From an uncultured Pseudomonadales bacterium (GTDB lineage Bacteria > Pseudomonadota > Gammaproteobacteria > Pseudomonadales > Azotimanducaceae), in NCBI GenBank assembly GCA_958296405.1, contig OY282519.1:2774132-2838131 (forward strand): a stretch of DNA of 64,000 bases, given 5' to 3'. Position 1 is the first letter of the stretch. Each line of letters begins with the position of its first letter. The position numbers and the translations under genes were made by a program. The notes below the pieces were generated by a model, which was not told the DNA's origin, did no database searches, and worked only from the letters and a program-made list of their open reading frames with translations. Of the stretch, positions 17,674 to 26,534 are shown piece after piece.

Positions 17674-17783
17674 GCGACGCTTCGCCACGGGAGTGGAAGG
17701 CGGATTTTGCAGTATCCTGCGGCGAATTTGACGCGAGGCGGGAGGGCGCTTGGCCATGATCCACGATGACGCTGCCGTGGCCG
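17674..17783. repeat. 110-bp direct repeat, right copy
   Basis: The right copy of the repeat at 16609-16718. This copy leads into the intact acyl-CoA dehydrogenase gene (ATG at 17756), so the duplication has preserved that gene's native upstream sequence despite the insertion. Confidence 0.93.
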
Positions 17784-19378
17784 AAGCGTGTGCGCTCATC
17801 GCCGCCGCTGGCCGGCAGGTGCGCCACGCCGCAGCGGGGCTGGACGAAACTGCGCAAATCCAGCTCTACGACCTTGCCTTTTCCCGCGCCGAACTCGCCG
17901 CCGCCGAGGCCCTCGTGGACTATGCCGCGCTCGCAGCGCCGCCGGCCGAGGCGGCCTTGAAGACGGCCCTTGCCTTGGGCTTTTGCGCCGAAGCGGTGGG
18001 CAACTTCCAGCAACGCTTGCGGCTGCGGCCCAGCGCCTACGGCCTGCGGGCGGGGGACTTGGCCGACGACCACATCGCGTTCACCGAGCGCCATTTGGCG
18101 CCCGCCAACCTCTGCGCCGTCGGCGCCGCGCTGCGTGAACGGGGCGGGCGGTTGCCAACGGATCATCTAGATGAAGAGAAGGGCCTCATCCGCGAGACCT
18201 TTCGGCAGTTCGCCGACGAGCGGGTGGCGCCGCTGGCCGCGGACATCCACCGCCAAGACATGATGGTGCCAGACAGCATCATCGACGGGCTGCGGGAACT
18301 CGGCTGCTTCGGCCTATGCGTGCCGGCGCGTTACGGCGGCCTGCAGCCTGATGACGCCGAAGACAGCTTGGGCATGGTGGTGGTCACCGAGGAGTTGTCG
18401 CGCGCCTCGTTGGGGGCGGCCGGCAGCTTGATCACGCGCCCAGAGATCATGGCACGGGCGCTGTTGGAAGGCGGCACGGAAGCGCAGAAGCGCCGTTGGC
18501 TGCCGGGGCTTGCGGCCGGAGACCCGCTGTGCGCCATCTCGGTGACGGAGCCGGCCACGGGTTCGGATGTCGCTGCGGTGGCGCTGAAAGCGACGCCGGT
18601 GGATGGCGGCTGGCGGCTGAACGGCGCCAAGACGTGGTGTACGTTCGCCGGCAAGGCCGGCGCCATCTTGGTGTTGGCGCGCACCGACCAAGCGGCACGT
18701 CCGCCGCACCGGGGCTTGTCGCTCTTCGTGGTGGAAAAGCCCGCGACGGACGCCCGCGAGTTCGAACATGGCGATGGCCGCGGCGGCTGCGTCTCAGGCC
18801 GCGCGATACCCACCATCGGCTATCGCGGCATGCATTCCTTCGAGATGTTCTACGATGGCTTCTTCGTGCCGGCGGACGCCTTGGTGGGCGAGGCCCAAGG
18901 GCAGGGCAGAGGCTTCTACTACACCATGCGCGGCTTTGCCGGGGGGCGCCTGCAAACCGCTGCCCGCGCCGGCGGCCTCATGCGCGCCGCGTTCGAGGCG
19001 GGGTTGGCCTACGCCGAACAGCGCGAGGCGTTTGAACAGCCGGTGGCGAGCTATCCGCTCACATTGCAGAAGCTGGCGCGCATGGCGATGCACGTGACGG
19101 CTTGCCAACAGTTTGCCTACCAGACGGCGCGGCGCATGGACGCCGGCGGCGGCCAGATGGAAGCGAGCTTGGTGAAGCTCCTCGCCTGCAAGGCGGCGGA
19201 GTGGGTCACCCGCGAGGCGATGCAGATCCACGGTGGCATGGGCTATGCCGAGGAGGTGGCTGCCAGCCGTTACTTTGTGGACGCGCGGGTGCTGTCGATC
19301 TTCGAGGGCGCCGAGGAGACGCTGGCGCTGAAGGTGGTTGGCCGCGCGCTGCTTGCGGAAGCGGCCAACACGGATTGA
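17756..19378 (+). CDS. Acyl-CoA dehydrogenase with extended N-terminus
   Basis: A 540-residue flavoprotein dehydrogenase that would oxidise an acyl-CoA thioester to the enoyl-CoA and pass electrons to ETF. The catalytic core from about residue 140 has the N-terminal helical domain (RETFRQFADERVAPLA), the FAD-binding beta region with ISVTEPATGSDVAA, and the C-terminal helices with QIHGGMGYAEE, the usual signature. The first ~135 residues are an additional helical region not seen in the ~385-residue classical enzymes. The substrate is not predictable. ETF and ETF-QO are encoded at 34-40 kb. Start ATG at 17756; a TTG two codons upstream is possible. Confidence 0.92.
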   Translation: MIHDDAAVAEACALIAAAGRQVRHAAAGLDETAQIQLYDLAFSRAELAAAEALVDYAALAAPPAEAALKTALALGFCAEAVGNFQQRLRLRPSAYGLRAGDLADDHIAFTERHLAPANLCAVGAALRERGGRLPTDHLDEEKGLIRETFRQFADERVAPLAADIHRQDMMVPDSIIDGLRELGCFGLCVPARYGGLQPDDAEDSLGMVVVTEELSRASLGAAGSLITRPEIMARALLEGGTEAQKRRWLPGLAAGDPLCAISVTEPATGSDVAAVALKATPVDGGWRLNGAKTWCTFAGKAGAILVLARTDQAARPPHRGLSLFVVEKPATDAREFEHGDGRGGCVSGRAIPTIGYRGMHSFEMFYDGFFVPADALVGEAQGQGRGFYYTMRGFAGGRLQTAARAGGLMRAAFEAGLAYAEQREAFEQPVASYPLTLQKLARMAMHVTACQQFAYQTARRMDAGGGQMEASLVKLLACKAAEWVTREAMQIHGGMGYAEEVAASRYFVDARVLSIFEGAEETLALKVVGRALLAEAANTD

Positions 19379-19383
19379 GCGCG

Positions 19384-19992
19384 CTACGGCTCGGCGGAAA
19401 GGCGGCGCGGCGCGCGGCGGCGCGGCCGCGCATCTTTGTCCGTCCCGCGTCGCGCGCGGATGACGCTCGCCGGCCCTAAGTCGAACAGGAAAATGGAAGC
19501 GATGCCGAGGCCCAAGAGCGCCGGCGCCATCGCCAACGGCACTGGCAGCGTCAACGCGCCGACAAAGGTAGTGGCGGCGGCGACCAGCAGCACCATGGGC
19601 CGCGCCATCCACCAGTTCCAAACGCGGTGGCGCCGGAACGTGGCATGGACGATGTTCACCGCGGCGCGCCCCCAAGCGGCGTTCTCGCCACCGCACATCA
19701 CCTTGGCGTGGGTGAACCAAGTGCCTTTGCCGTCGCACACCATGATGACGCGCTTGTCGCCGGCGGCGAACGCGAAGTCGAACTTGCGCAGCGTGTCCGG
19801 CACTTCGGAGCCGGCCACCTCGGCCAACGAGTCGAAGCTGATCTCGCGGTTGCCGACATAGACGGTGAGCTGGGAGATGGGCCGCTCGGATTCATTGAGG
19901 TGCCCCTGAAGCGACCAGTGCAGCATGCTCAAGTCTTCAATGTCGATGTCGAATGCATCGATGCGCAGCCGGTGGCTGAAACTGGTTTTCAC
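19384..19992 (-). CDS. Uncharacterised membrane protein
   Basis: A 202-residue protein I do not recognise. The first ~125 residues look soluble and mixed alpha/beta, with a repeated FAFAAGDKRVIMVCDGKG-like strand region. Two hydrophobic segments follow at about residues 132-150 and 155-172 (MVLLVAAATTFVGALT and ALLGLGIASIFLF), and the last 25 residues are very basic (RRGTDKDARPRRRAPRR). Likely an inner-membrane protein with a cytosolic basic tail. It is convergent with the acyl-CoA dehydrogenase, 5 bases apart, and divergent from the acylase gene across an AT-rich palindrome. Confidence 0.7.
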   Translation of the reverse strand: MKTSFSHRLRIDAFDIDIEDLSMLHWSLQGHLNESERPISQLTVYVGNREISFDSLAEVAGSEVPDTLRKFDFAFAAGDKRVIMVCDGKGTWFTHAKVMCGGENAAWGRAAVNIVHATFRRHRVWNWWMARPMVLLVAAATTFVGALTLPVPLAMAPALLGLGIASIFLFDLGPASVIRARRGTDKDARPRRRAPRRLSAEP

Positions 19993-20073
19993 TTGAGCGC
20001 TCTACAGGGCAGTCGGCATGTGAAGCCCGATTCTAGCCGAAAACCCTGCCTAGGATGCCTCCATCTAATTTCG

Positions 20074-20089
20074 CATAATACATATTATG
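20074..20089. promoter_or_regulatory. AT-rich palindrome, candidate operator
   Basis: CATAATA and TATTATG form a perfect inverted repeat of 7-base arms with a 2-base spacer in the divergent gap between the membrane-protein gene and the acylase gene. It stands in an AT-rich pocket quite unlike the surrounding DNA, and TATTAT can serve as a -10 on either strand. It could be an operator, a promoter, or both. Confidence 0.45.
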
Positions 20090-20184
20090 TTAAATTAAGT
20101 CGTCGAGGTGCCAAGGGCGGTTTCCGGCTAGGCCGACAACGGCCGGCAGAGCGCGCCACAGAGCAGTTGCGCCGCCACGCTGCC

Positions 20185-20190
20185 TATAAT
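20185..20190 (+). promoter_or_regulatory. -10 hexamer of the acylase gene
   Basis: A perfect TATAAT ends 20 bases before the ATG at 20211. The -35 region is poor (no TTGACA-like hexamer at 16-18 bases), so the promoter may need an activator. The predicted untranslated leader is very short. Confidence 0.45.
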
Positions 20191-20210
20191 GGGCGCCTTC
20201 CTTGGCGGAG

Positions 20211-22556
20211 ATGCGAGTGAGGGCGCTTCTAGGCGCGCTTGCGCTGGGCTTTGCAGGCCAAGCGCACGCTGCGACGCCCACTGAACAGCCCCCGGGCGAG
20301 CAAGCGGCAGCCATGCCCTGCTCCCCGGAGAGCGTGTGCGGCGACATGAGCCGCATGCCGCGGCGCGTCCACCAAATCGACGGCCTTGAACGGCCAGTCG
20401 AGATTCTGGTCGATGCGTGGGGTGTGCCGCACATTTATGCGACCACTCACTACGATGCGTTCGTCGCGCAAGGCTTCAACGCGGCGCGGGATCGGCTGTG
20501 GCAAATCGACTTGTGGCGGCGGCGCGGCCTCGGCCAGCTCGCAGCCGTGCTCGGCTCAGACTATGTGGCGCAGGATCGCGCCAATCGCCTGTTCCTCTAC
20601 CGCGGCGACATGTACCGCGAGTGGCTCGCTTACGGCAGCGACGCCAAGCGCATCGCCACCGCGTTCGTCGCCGGCGTCAACGCCTTCGTGGAGTTGGCGC
20701 GCGCCGACGCGGCGTTCTTGCCGGTCGAGTTCGAGTTGCTCGGCTACTTGCCGGAGCGCTGGCAGGCGGAAGACGTCGTGCGCATTCGCAGCCACGGCCT
20801 GTGGCGCAACGTCGTCTCGGAAGTGACGCGCTCGCGCCTTGTCTGCCAAGTCGGCGTGGCCAAGGCGAGCTTGTGGCGGCGGCTGCGGCCGGATTGGTCG
20901 CTGCAGGTGCCAGATGGCCTCGACCCATGCTCCATTCCCGCGGACGTATTGAAGGACTACCTGTTGGCCACAGCGTCGGTCCGGTTCGATGCCGCTGTCG
21001 AGCCGGAGCCGGAGCCGGAACCGGATGCAGAGCTGGGCACGGCCGCCGGCAGCAACAATTGGGTCATCGCGCCGGCGCTCGCCGCCGGCGATAGAGCCAT
21101 CCTCGCCAACGACCCGCATCGTGGCCACGCGGTGCCCTCGCTGCGCTACATCGCGCACTTGGTGGCGCCCGGCCTCAACGTCATCGGCGCCGGCGAGCCG
21201 TCGCTGCCCGGCGTCTCCATCGGCCACAACGAGCGCATCGCCTTCGGGTTGACGATCTTCGCCATCGATCAGGAAGACCTCTACTTCTATCCGGCGACGA
21301 CGCCAGTGCGCGTCATCGAAGAGACCATCGACGTGAAGGATGGCGAGCCAGTGCCGGCCACCCTTGAGTTCACCCGCCACGGACCGGTCATTCATCGGGA
21401 TGCGGGGCGCATTTACGCCGTGCGCGCCGGCTGGCTTGAGCCTGGCATGGCACCCTACTTCGGCAGCGTCGAATACATGCGCGCGGAGAATTGGCGCGAG
21501 TTCCGCGCCGCGTTGAACCGCTGGGGAGCGCCTTCCGAGAATCAGGTGTACGCCGATGTCGAGGGCAACATCGGCTACAAGCCGGCCGGGCTGTTTCCGC
21601 GCCGGGACACCCACGATGGCCTGCTGCCGGTGCCTGGCGATGGCCGCTACGAGTGGCGTGGCTTCTTCGACATGGATGCCTTGCCGGAGGAGTACAACCC
21701 CGCGCGCGGGTTCATCGCCACGGCGAACGCCAACACGCTGCCGCCGGATTACCCCATTGGGGCGCGACGGGTGGGCTTTGAGTGGGCAGCGCCGTGGCGG
21801 CAGGAGCGCTTGACGCGGGTGCTGTCGGAAGGCGGCGGCCACACGCTGCGCGCCTCCTTGGCGCTGCAGCGAGACTATGTTTCCACGTTGGGCCAAGCGT
21901 TGGTGGCCCTGTTGCCGCCGAGCAGCTTCTTGGCGGGTTGGGATGGCGTCATGGCGGCGGATTCGCCGCAAGCCGCGTTCTTCGCCGTTTGGTACTACCG
22001 GCACCTGAACCCTGCCCTCACGCGCCGGGCATTGGGCGAGCAGGACGCGGTGTCGGCGCTGGACTCCACCGTCATCGTGGACCTCGCGCGCGAGCCGGGG
22101 GCCGGCGCCGTCATCGCCGAAACCCTAGCTGCCGCTTGGGCGGAGACGAGCGCCCTGCTCGGCGCCGATTCGCGCCAGTGGCGTTGGGGCGCGCTGCATC
22201 GCATGGCCTTCGCACATCCCCTGCTGCCGCTGGCAGACGCGCCGCTGGCCGCGCAAATGCGCATCCGCGAGTTCGGCCGCGGCGGCGACGGCCATACTGT
22301 GAACAACAACGGCTTCGACTTGATGGACTTCAAGGTGCGCGGCGGCGCGTCGTGGCGCATGGTGGTGGCGCCGGGCGATTGGGACAATGCTCGCATGACC
22401 AATGCGCCGGGCCAGTCCGGCGACCCGTCAAGCCAGTTCTATGACAACTTGGCGGAAGGTTGGGCCAACGACGAGAGTTTCCCCCTGCTCTACTCGCGCC
22501 CCGCCGTGGAGCGACACACGACGCTCAAGATCGAGTTGCGGCCAGCGGCGCCGTAG
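20211..22556 (+). CDS. Penicillin acylase family N-terminal-nucleophile hydrolase (secreted)
   Basis: A 781-residue periplasmic precursor of the S45 penicillin acylase family, which hydrolyse amide bonds in beta-lactams, acyl-homoserine lactones or other N-acyl compounds. A Sec signal peptide (MRVRALLGALALGFAGQAHA) is followed by the alpha chain, a short linker rich in Glu-Pro repeats, and the autoprocessing site AAGSNNWV, where Ser281 would become the N-terminal nucleophile of the beta chain. Other motifs are ANDPHRGHAVPS and the conserved Asn in the C-terminal part (NNNGFD). Two codons upstream a TTG could start translation, but the ATG gives a better signal peptide. Substrate unknown; quorum-quenching acylases belong to this family. 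Confidence 0.9.
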   Translation: MRVRALLGALALGFAGQAHAATPTEQPPGEQAAAMPCSPESVCGDMSRMPRRVHQIDGLERPVEILVDAWGVPHIYATTHYDAFVAQGFNAARDRLWQIDLWRRRGLGQLAAVLGSDYVAQDRANRLFLYRGDMYREWLAYGSDAKRIATAFVAGVNAFVELARADAAFLPVEFELLGYLPERWQAEDVVRIRSHGLWRNVVSEVTRSRLVCQVGVAKASLWRRLRPDWSLQVPDGLDPCSIPADVLKDYLLATASVRFDAAVEPEPEPEPDAELGTAAGSNNWVIAPALAAGDRAILANDPHRGHAVPSLRYIAHLVAPGLNVIGAGEPSLPGVSIGHNERIAFGLTIFAIDQEDLYFYPATTPVRVIEETIDVKDGEPVPATLEFTRHGPVIHRDAGRIYAVRAGWLEPGMAPYFGSVEYMRAENWREFRAALNRWGAPSENQVYADVEGNIGYKPAGLFPRRDTHDGLLPVPGDGRYEWRGFFDMDALPEEYNPARGFIATANANTLPPDYPIGARRVGFEWAAPWRQERLTRVLSEGGGHTLRASLALQRDYVSTLGQALVALLPPSSFLAGWDGVMAADSPQAAFFAVWYYRHLNPALTRRALGEQDAVSALDSTVIVDLAREPGAGAVIAETLAAAWAETSALLGADSRQWRWGALHRMAFAHPLLPLADAPLAAQMRIREFGRGGDGHTVNNNGFDLMDFKVRGGASWRMVVAPGDWDNARMTNAPGQSGDPSSQFYDNLAEGWANDESFPLLYSRPAVERHTTLKIELRPAAP

Positions 22557-22609
22557 CACTCCCCTGCCCGTGCCGGCCGCGGCGCGGTTTCGTCGCTGCC
22601 GCAGATGGG

Positions 22610-23158
22610 CTACCGGATGCGAAAGTGCGCATTGACGAGGCCAGGCTCTTCCTGCCCGTGGATCGACGCGGTGGCGACGCGCAGGCCGTGCTCCGCGGCC
22701 AAGCGCTCGGTCCACTTCAAGATTGGGTTGAACGGCTGCCCTTCGATCACCACCGTCACGCCGCCGTCGCTGTCCGGCTGATAGCGGGTGAGGCGCAGGT
22801 CGAATGCTTTGGCCGTGCTGTCCACCAGCGTCAGCAAGGACTGGCCAGAAGAGCTTGGCGCGGTTTGCGTTCCACTGCGCCGGGCGCGCGCCTCGTGGGC
22901 CTGCATCCATTGCAGGCGCGATTGGTGCGTCAGATAGTTGGCGATGGCCGCGGTGCGGTACTCGGCGATTGGCTGATACACCCCCGCGTACAAGAGCATG
23001 GCCACCGCCGCGGCCAAGCCGATGTTGACGGCGCGCCGGTCCCGTGCGCCGAGCCCGATGTAACGCCGCGCGATCGGCGAATCCCGCCATGCGAAGCCCA
23101 ACTTGCCCCGCTGCCCGAAGGCCGCGCGCAGGCTGGCGATGCCGAGCGGCGGCGTCAC
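22610..23158 (-). CDS. gspM: Type II secretion system protein M
   Basis: GspM is a small inner-membrane protein that pairs with GspL in the assembly platform. The 182-residue product has the expected single transmembrane helix near residues 46-62 (VNIGLAAAVAMLLYAGVY) and a periplasmic ferredoxin-like domain, preceded by a somewhat long cytosolic N-terminus. It is the last gene of the operon and overlaps gspL by 4 bases. Recognition rests mainly on gene order and topology, since GspM is poorly conserved. Confidence 0.85.
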   Translation of the reverse strand: MTPPLGIASLRAAFGQRGKLGFAWRDSPIARRYIGLGARDRRAVNIGLAAAVAMLLYAGVYQPIAEYRTAAIANYLTHQSRLQWMQAHEARARRSGTQTAPSSSGQSLLTLVDSTAKAFDLRLTRYQPDSDGGVTVVIEGQPFNPILKWTERLAAEHGLRVATASIHGQEEPGLVNAHFRIR

Positions 23159-24396
23159 CCCGCCAACTCCAAGCGCAACCGGGCATGCACCTGCCCTTCC
23201 CGCTCTTCCGCCGAGCCGATGTCCACTTGGAGCCCCTGCTCCTCCAGGCGCTCGCTCAAGCCGTCCAGGTCGGCGTAGCCGGCGAGCTTGACCTCCGTGG
23301 CGAGTTGCGCCCGCTTCTCGTCGAACGACAGGGATTTGAGCTCCGCGCCGCCTGAGCCGCTGCCCATGCCGGCGGCGAGCCCGCCAAGCAACAAATGGAA
23401 CTGCGCTTGGTCGTCACCCGTTTGGCCGATGCGCCGTCGCATCTCGGCATAGACATTCCGGGCCGGTCGTTCATCCGGGTAGATGGCTTGGTAGAGTGCC
23501 TGTGCTTCCGCGCTCAATGCGCCGGCCTTGCGTTCCGCCCACACCCCCTCGGCCAAAGCGCCACCGATGAAGATTGCGCCCATGAGCGCCGCCAGCGCGG
23601 CGACGCTGCGCCAGCCGGCCGCGCTGGGCTGGCGACGCCGGGCGGGCTGGTAGGCCCCCTGCAGCAGGTCGATGGCGGCGGCTTGCGGTGGCCAACGCGA
23701 GGCGAGGTATGCCAGCGGCCCGTCTGGCAGGGCAATCTCTGCCGCCGGCGGCGGCAAACCTGGGGCGTCGATGTCTGCCAACGTGCCGCCGATCAACGTC
23801 AGCGGCGCTGCATCGGCGCCGACGCTGCCGTCGAACGCGGCGCGCAGCACCTCAGGCAGCAACCGGACATCAACGCGGGCCATGTGCTCCGGCGCCCGGA
23901 CGACCACGTCATCTCCGTCAAACAGCGCACTGACGCCCCCGGCGTCCCCAGGCAGCAGGCTCGCGTCCGCCACGGCGTGCCGCGGCGACAGGCCGGCATC
24001 GCGTAGGCATGCGAGCCAATCGGACAAGAGCGCATCGTCAATCGCGGCGCAGCGCACCGGCCGGCCGCGCGCGATGGGCGCGTGCGCCAAGTGCATGGTT
24101 TCGATGTCTTGGGCTAGGAACTCCTCCGCGGCGAACGGCAATGCGCGGCGGATCTGGGAGCTGCTGCGCCCCGGCACAGACAGCGTGAGCCAAGTGACGC
24201 ACTCAATGGGCACGAGCAGCACGATTGCCTCGGCGTCCCCCGCCCAAGGTTCATCGGCCAGCCCTGCCAGCGCGTCCGCATCCCCTGCCCCTTGTGCCAC
24301 CACCGTTCCGGCGGCATCGCGCGCGAGCCACTCGATGTGGATGCGCCACCCGGCTTCGGTGTCGCGGGCTGGCGTGCGTGGACGAAGAAAGAGCAT
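23155..24396 (-). CDS. gspL: Type II secretion system protein L
   Basis: A 413-residue bitopic protein. The N-terminal ~230 residues form the actin-like cytosolic domain that binds GspE (VTWLTLSVPGRSSSQIRRALPFAAEEFL and later strands). A transmembrane helix lies near 265-285 (SVAALAALMGAIFIGGALAEG), and the periplasmic C-terminal part is a ferredoxin-like domain ending in KLAGYADLDGLSERL-like sequence. It passes ATPase action from GspE to the platform. Its ATG overlaps the gspK stop by one base (TGATG). Confidence 0.9.
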   Translation of the reverse strand: MLFLRPRTPARDTEAGWRIHIEWLARDAAGTVVAQGAGDADALAGLADEPWAGDAEAIVLLVPIECVTWLTLSVPGRSSSQIRRALPFAAEEFLAQDIETMHLAHAPIARGRPVRCAAIDDALLSDWLACLRDAGLSPRHAVADASLLPGDAGGVSALFDGDDVVVRAPEHMARVDVRLLPEVLRAAFDGSVGADAAPLTLIGGTLADIDAPGLPPPAAEIALPDGPLAYLASRWPPQAAAIDLLQGAYQPARRRQPSAAGWRSVAALAALMGAIFIGGALAEGVWAERKAGALSAEAQALYQAIYPDERPARNVYAEMRRRIGQTGDDQAQFHLLLGGLAAGMGSGSGGAELKSLSFDEKRAQLATEVKLAGYADLDGLSERLEEQGLQVDIGSAEEREGQVHARLRLELAG

Positions 24397-25421
24397 CAGT
24401 ATGGTGTGCCTTCGCCAGTCTCTGCCACGGCCTCGAAGCGGCGCCCGAAGTCTCGCGCCAACGTGCGCACGGCGCCGGTGGTCGGGTCGCGATGCAGCGT
24501 TGACGTGAGTTCGGCGCGCACCCCTCTCAGTTCGACCCGCGCCGACACCGAGAAGAACTCGCTGGTGACGGCGAGCGCGTCAACGCTCGAGCCCAGCGCC
24601 GCATGGTCGGCCGCCGCAGCGGCCACGTCTGCATACTCGCGCTCGGATTCTACCAGCCTCTCGGCCGCGTCCTCCGGCAGATTCAGGCAACGCAGCACCT
24701 CGTGGCCGGCGGTGTTCACGTTGATGCGTGGCTTTGCCGCCGGCGTCGCGGCCACATGCGGGCGCAGCCGCTCGTACGCCTCGGCGTCGACGACGGCGAG
24801 CAGCTCGCTCAACCCCGCTGCCGGCCGATTAGCCGCACGGTACGGCGGGTCGGCCAATAGATAGGCGTCGTCCTCGGCGCCAAAGCCGTGGACGTCCCGG
24901 TCTTCGTCCACCCAGTCCAGCCACGCGTCGGCAAGGTTCGGATCCAGCGCAAGATTCTGCAGCAAGCACTTGAATCGCGCCAGATTGTCGGGGCCGCTAT
25001 CTCCAGTGACGCCATTCAGGTCAAGGCGTCGGTCGAGATCCGTGATGGCGAGCTGGAGCTCGCCCCCCTCAATGGTGAAGGGCGCCTTGGCGGTCGCCCA
25101 ATCCTCCAGCAACGTGTCTGCGATGCGGGTGTCTTCCTCCGCCCAATCCTCATGCAGGAGTTGGCGCGCGAACGCCTCGGCGCCCAATACGTACTCCCGC
25201 GCTTGGCCGCCCTCGAAGGATTGCCGGGCGTGGGCGATGGTCAGCGCATGGCGCGAGATCATCTGGTAGGCCAAGGCGCTCGCCAGCGCGACGATGAGCA
25301 GCGTGCTCACCAGTGCGACGCCGCGGCCGCGCTCGGCTGGCGGCACTGCAAGCCACCGCTCGATGGCTGGCGCCGGCGCGCGGCGCGGCAGCACACGGCG
25401 ACTAGGCGAGGCCATCGACAT
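24396..25421 (-). CDS. gspK: Type II secretion system minor pseudopilin K
   Basis: A 341-residue minor pseudopilin that caps the pseudopilus tip with GspI and GspJ. The N-terminal prepilin-like helix is RGVALVSTLLIVALASALAY, which, as usual for GspK, lacks the Glu5 conserved in other pseudopilins. The large globular domain includes DLDRRLDLNG and the helix-hairpin region RINVNTAGHEVLR. It starts inside the end of gspJ: ATG at 25421 (or 25415), an overlap of about 20 bases. The N-terminus ahead of the helix is long (about 31 residues) and rich in Arg. Confidence 0.92.
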   Translation of the reverse strand: MSMASPSRRVLPRRAPAPAIERWLAVPPAERGRGVALVSTLLIVALASALAYQMISRHALTIAHARQSFEGGQAREYVLGAEAFARQLLHEDWAEEDTRIADTLLEDWATAKAPFTIEGGELQLAITDLDRRLDLNGVTGDSGPDNLARFKCLLQNLALDPNLADAWLDWVDEDRDVHGFGAEDDAYLLADPPYRAANRPAAGLSELLAVVDAEAYERLRPHVAATPAAKPRINVNTAGHEVLRCLNLPEDAAERLVESEREYADVAAAAADHAALGSSVDALAVTSEFFSVSARVELRGVRAELTSTLHRDPTTGAVRTLARDFGRRFEAVAETGEGTPY

Positions 25422-26151
25422 CCGCCGCTCCGGGTTCGTCTGGCGGCTCGTCCGCGTCGTCGCCGTCTGCTTCGCCCTCGTCATCGAACAACTCGTCGTC
25501 TGCGGCCGGCGCCGCCGGCGCCGAAGGCACCACCCACAGCCGCTCGATCTCGCCGTAGCGCGGCAGCGTGATGCGCACCACCACCGCGGCCAGTTGCGAC
25601 TCGCCGCCCTCGGCGGTTGGCCAGTAGCCGTGTTCCTCGCCATCTTCGTCGATGCCGAGCACGGCCACCTCCGTGACGCCGGCCAGCAGCAGTTGCGGGA
25701 TGGGCTGCGTGTCCTCGGCGCGATCCAGCACCGGCCAGAAGAGGCGCTGCAGGCCCTCTGGCGCCACGCGATACGCCACGCGCTGCAGTTCGGAGCGCCG
25801 CTCCCGCAAGGGGTTGGCCCAACCGCGCCGCGTGAACTCCAGCAACGCGCGTTGGTTGATTTCCACCGCGTGGCCAGCATCGCCGAGTTCATCGCGCACC
25901 GGGCGGTGGGCAAGCTGCTGAACGTCGCGCCCGATGATGTCCGCGGCGCGCTGCAGCGCCACCAATTCATCGGAGAAGCGTCGGGTCTTGTCGCCCATGT
26001 CCGCGATCTGGCGCACGAGTTGGGTGGACATGACGCCGATGACGGCAAACACAGCGAGCGCGATGAGCATCTCAAGCAGCGTGAACCCGCCGCCGGCGCA
26101 ACTGCTGCGCCGCGGCTGCGCGCCCCCGAGCGCTGGCCGTCTCTCGCGCAT
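25402..26151 (-). CDS. gspJ: Type II secretion system minor pseudopilin J
   Basis: A 249-residue minor pseudopilin with the prepilin peptidase site G-FTLLEMLIALAVFAVIG, Glu5 present, and the GspJ core QRAADIIGRDVQQLAHRPVRD. The last ~32 residues are a very acidic, probably disordered tail (DDELFDDEGEADGDDADEPP). Known GspJ proteins bind calcium; whether this tail matters is unknown. The ATG at 26151 is chosen because it overlaps the gspI stop by one base (TGATG); an upstream in-frame extension lies within gspI. Confidence 0.92.
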   Translation of the reverse strand: MRERRPALGGAQPRRSSCAGGGFTLLEMLIALAVFAVIGVMSTQLVRQIADMGDKTRRFSDELVALQRAADIIGRDVQQLAHRPVRDELGDAGHAVEINQRALLEFTRRGWANPLRERRSELQRVAYRVAPEGLQRLFWPVLDRAEDTQPIPQLLLAGVTEVAVLGIDEDGEEHGYWPTAEGGESQLAAVVVRITLPRYGEIERLWVVPSAPAAPAADDELFDDEGEADGDDADEPPDEPGAADVDGLA

Positions 26152-26534
26152 CAGTGCTGCCCCACGAACGCGGTGACGCTGTCCACCGGCCCGACTTCGG
26201 CGTTCTCTTGGATGGCGAACACATCGATTCGCAGGCGTCGCAGCAGCGGATGCGAGGTCTGCCGGGTGGTGACGGCAACCGTCCACCGCAGCCCCGCGAA
26301 GGTGACGCGGCGGCGCGTCGCGCCGAGCGCCGGCGGCGCCTCGCCGCGGCGGCGTTGCAGGCGCGCGCGTTGGATTGCGTTTTGCGCCACCATGTGCGCG
26401 AGCGTCCGGCGTTCGAGGCTGTGCAATTGCGCCATGGTCTCACCACCGCGCAGATAGACTGTGGATGCGACGACCGCGACCACGGCTAAGGCGATCATCA
26501 GCTCGATGAGCGTGAAACCCCGGCCTCGCTTCAC
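26151..26534 (-). CDS. gspI: Type II secretion system minor pseudopilin I
   Basis: A 127-residue minor pseudopilin with the cleavage site RGRG-FTLIELMIALAVVAVVAS and the GspI pattern HMVAQNAIQRARL in the N-terminal helix. Translation begins at the GTG at 26534, directly after an AAAGGAGG ribosome site; no ATG fits. The GTG overlaps the gspH stop by four bases (GTGA), a sign of coupled translation. Confidence 0.92.
   Translation of the reverse strand: MKRGRGFTLIELMIALAVVAVVASTVYLRGGETMAQLHSLERRTLAHMVAQNAIQRARLQRRRGEAPPALGATRRRVTFAGLRWTVAVTTRQTSHPLLRRLRIDVFAIQENAEVGPVDSVTAFVGQH

Noticed and set aside
17480-17731. 83-codon plus-strand frame at the right end of the NYN segment
   Set aside because: It has no ribosome site or family similarity and runs into the repeated upstream region of the dehydrogenase.
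24396-26075. Apparent 559-residue gspK with a long N-terminal extension
   Set aside because: The extension is gspJ read in another frame; gspK begins at 25421, where it overlaps the gspJ end in the normal way.
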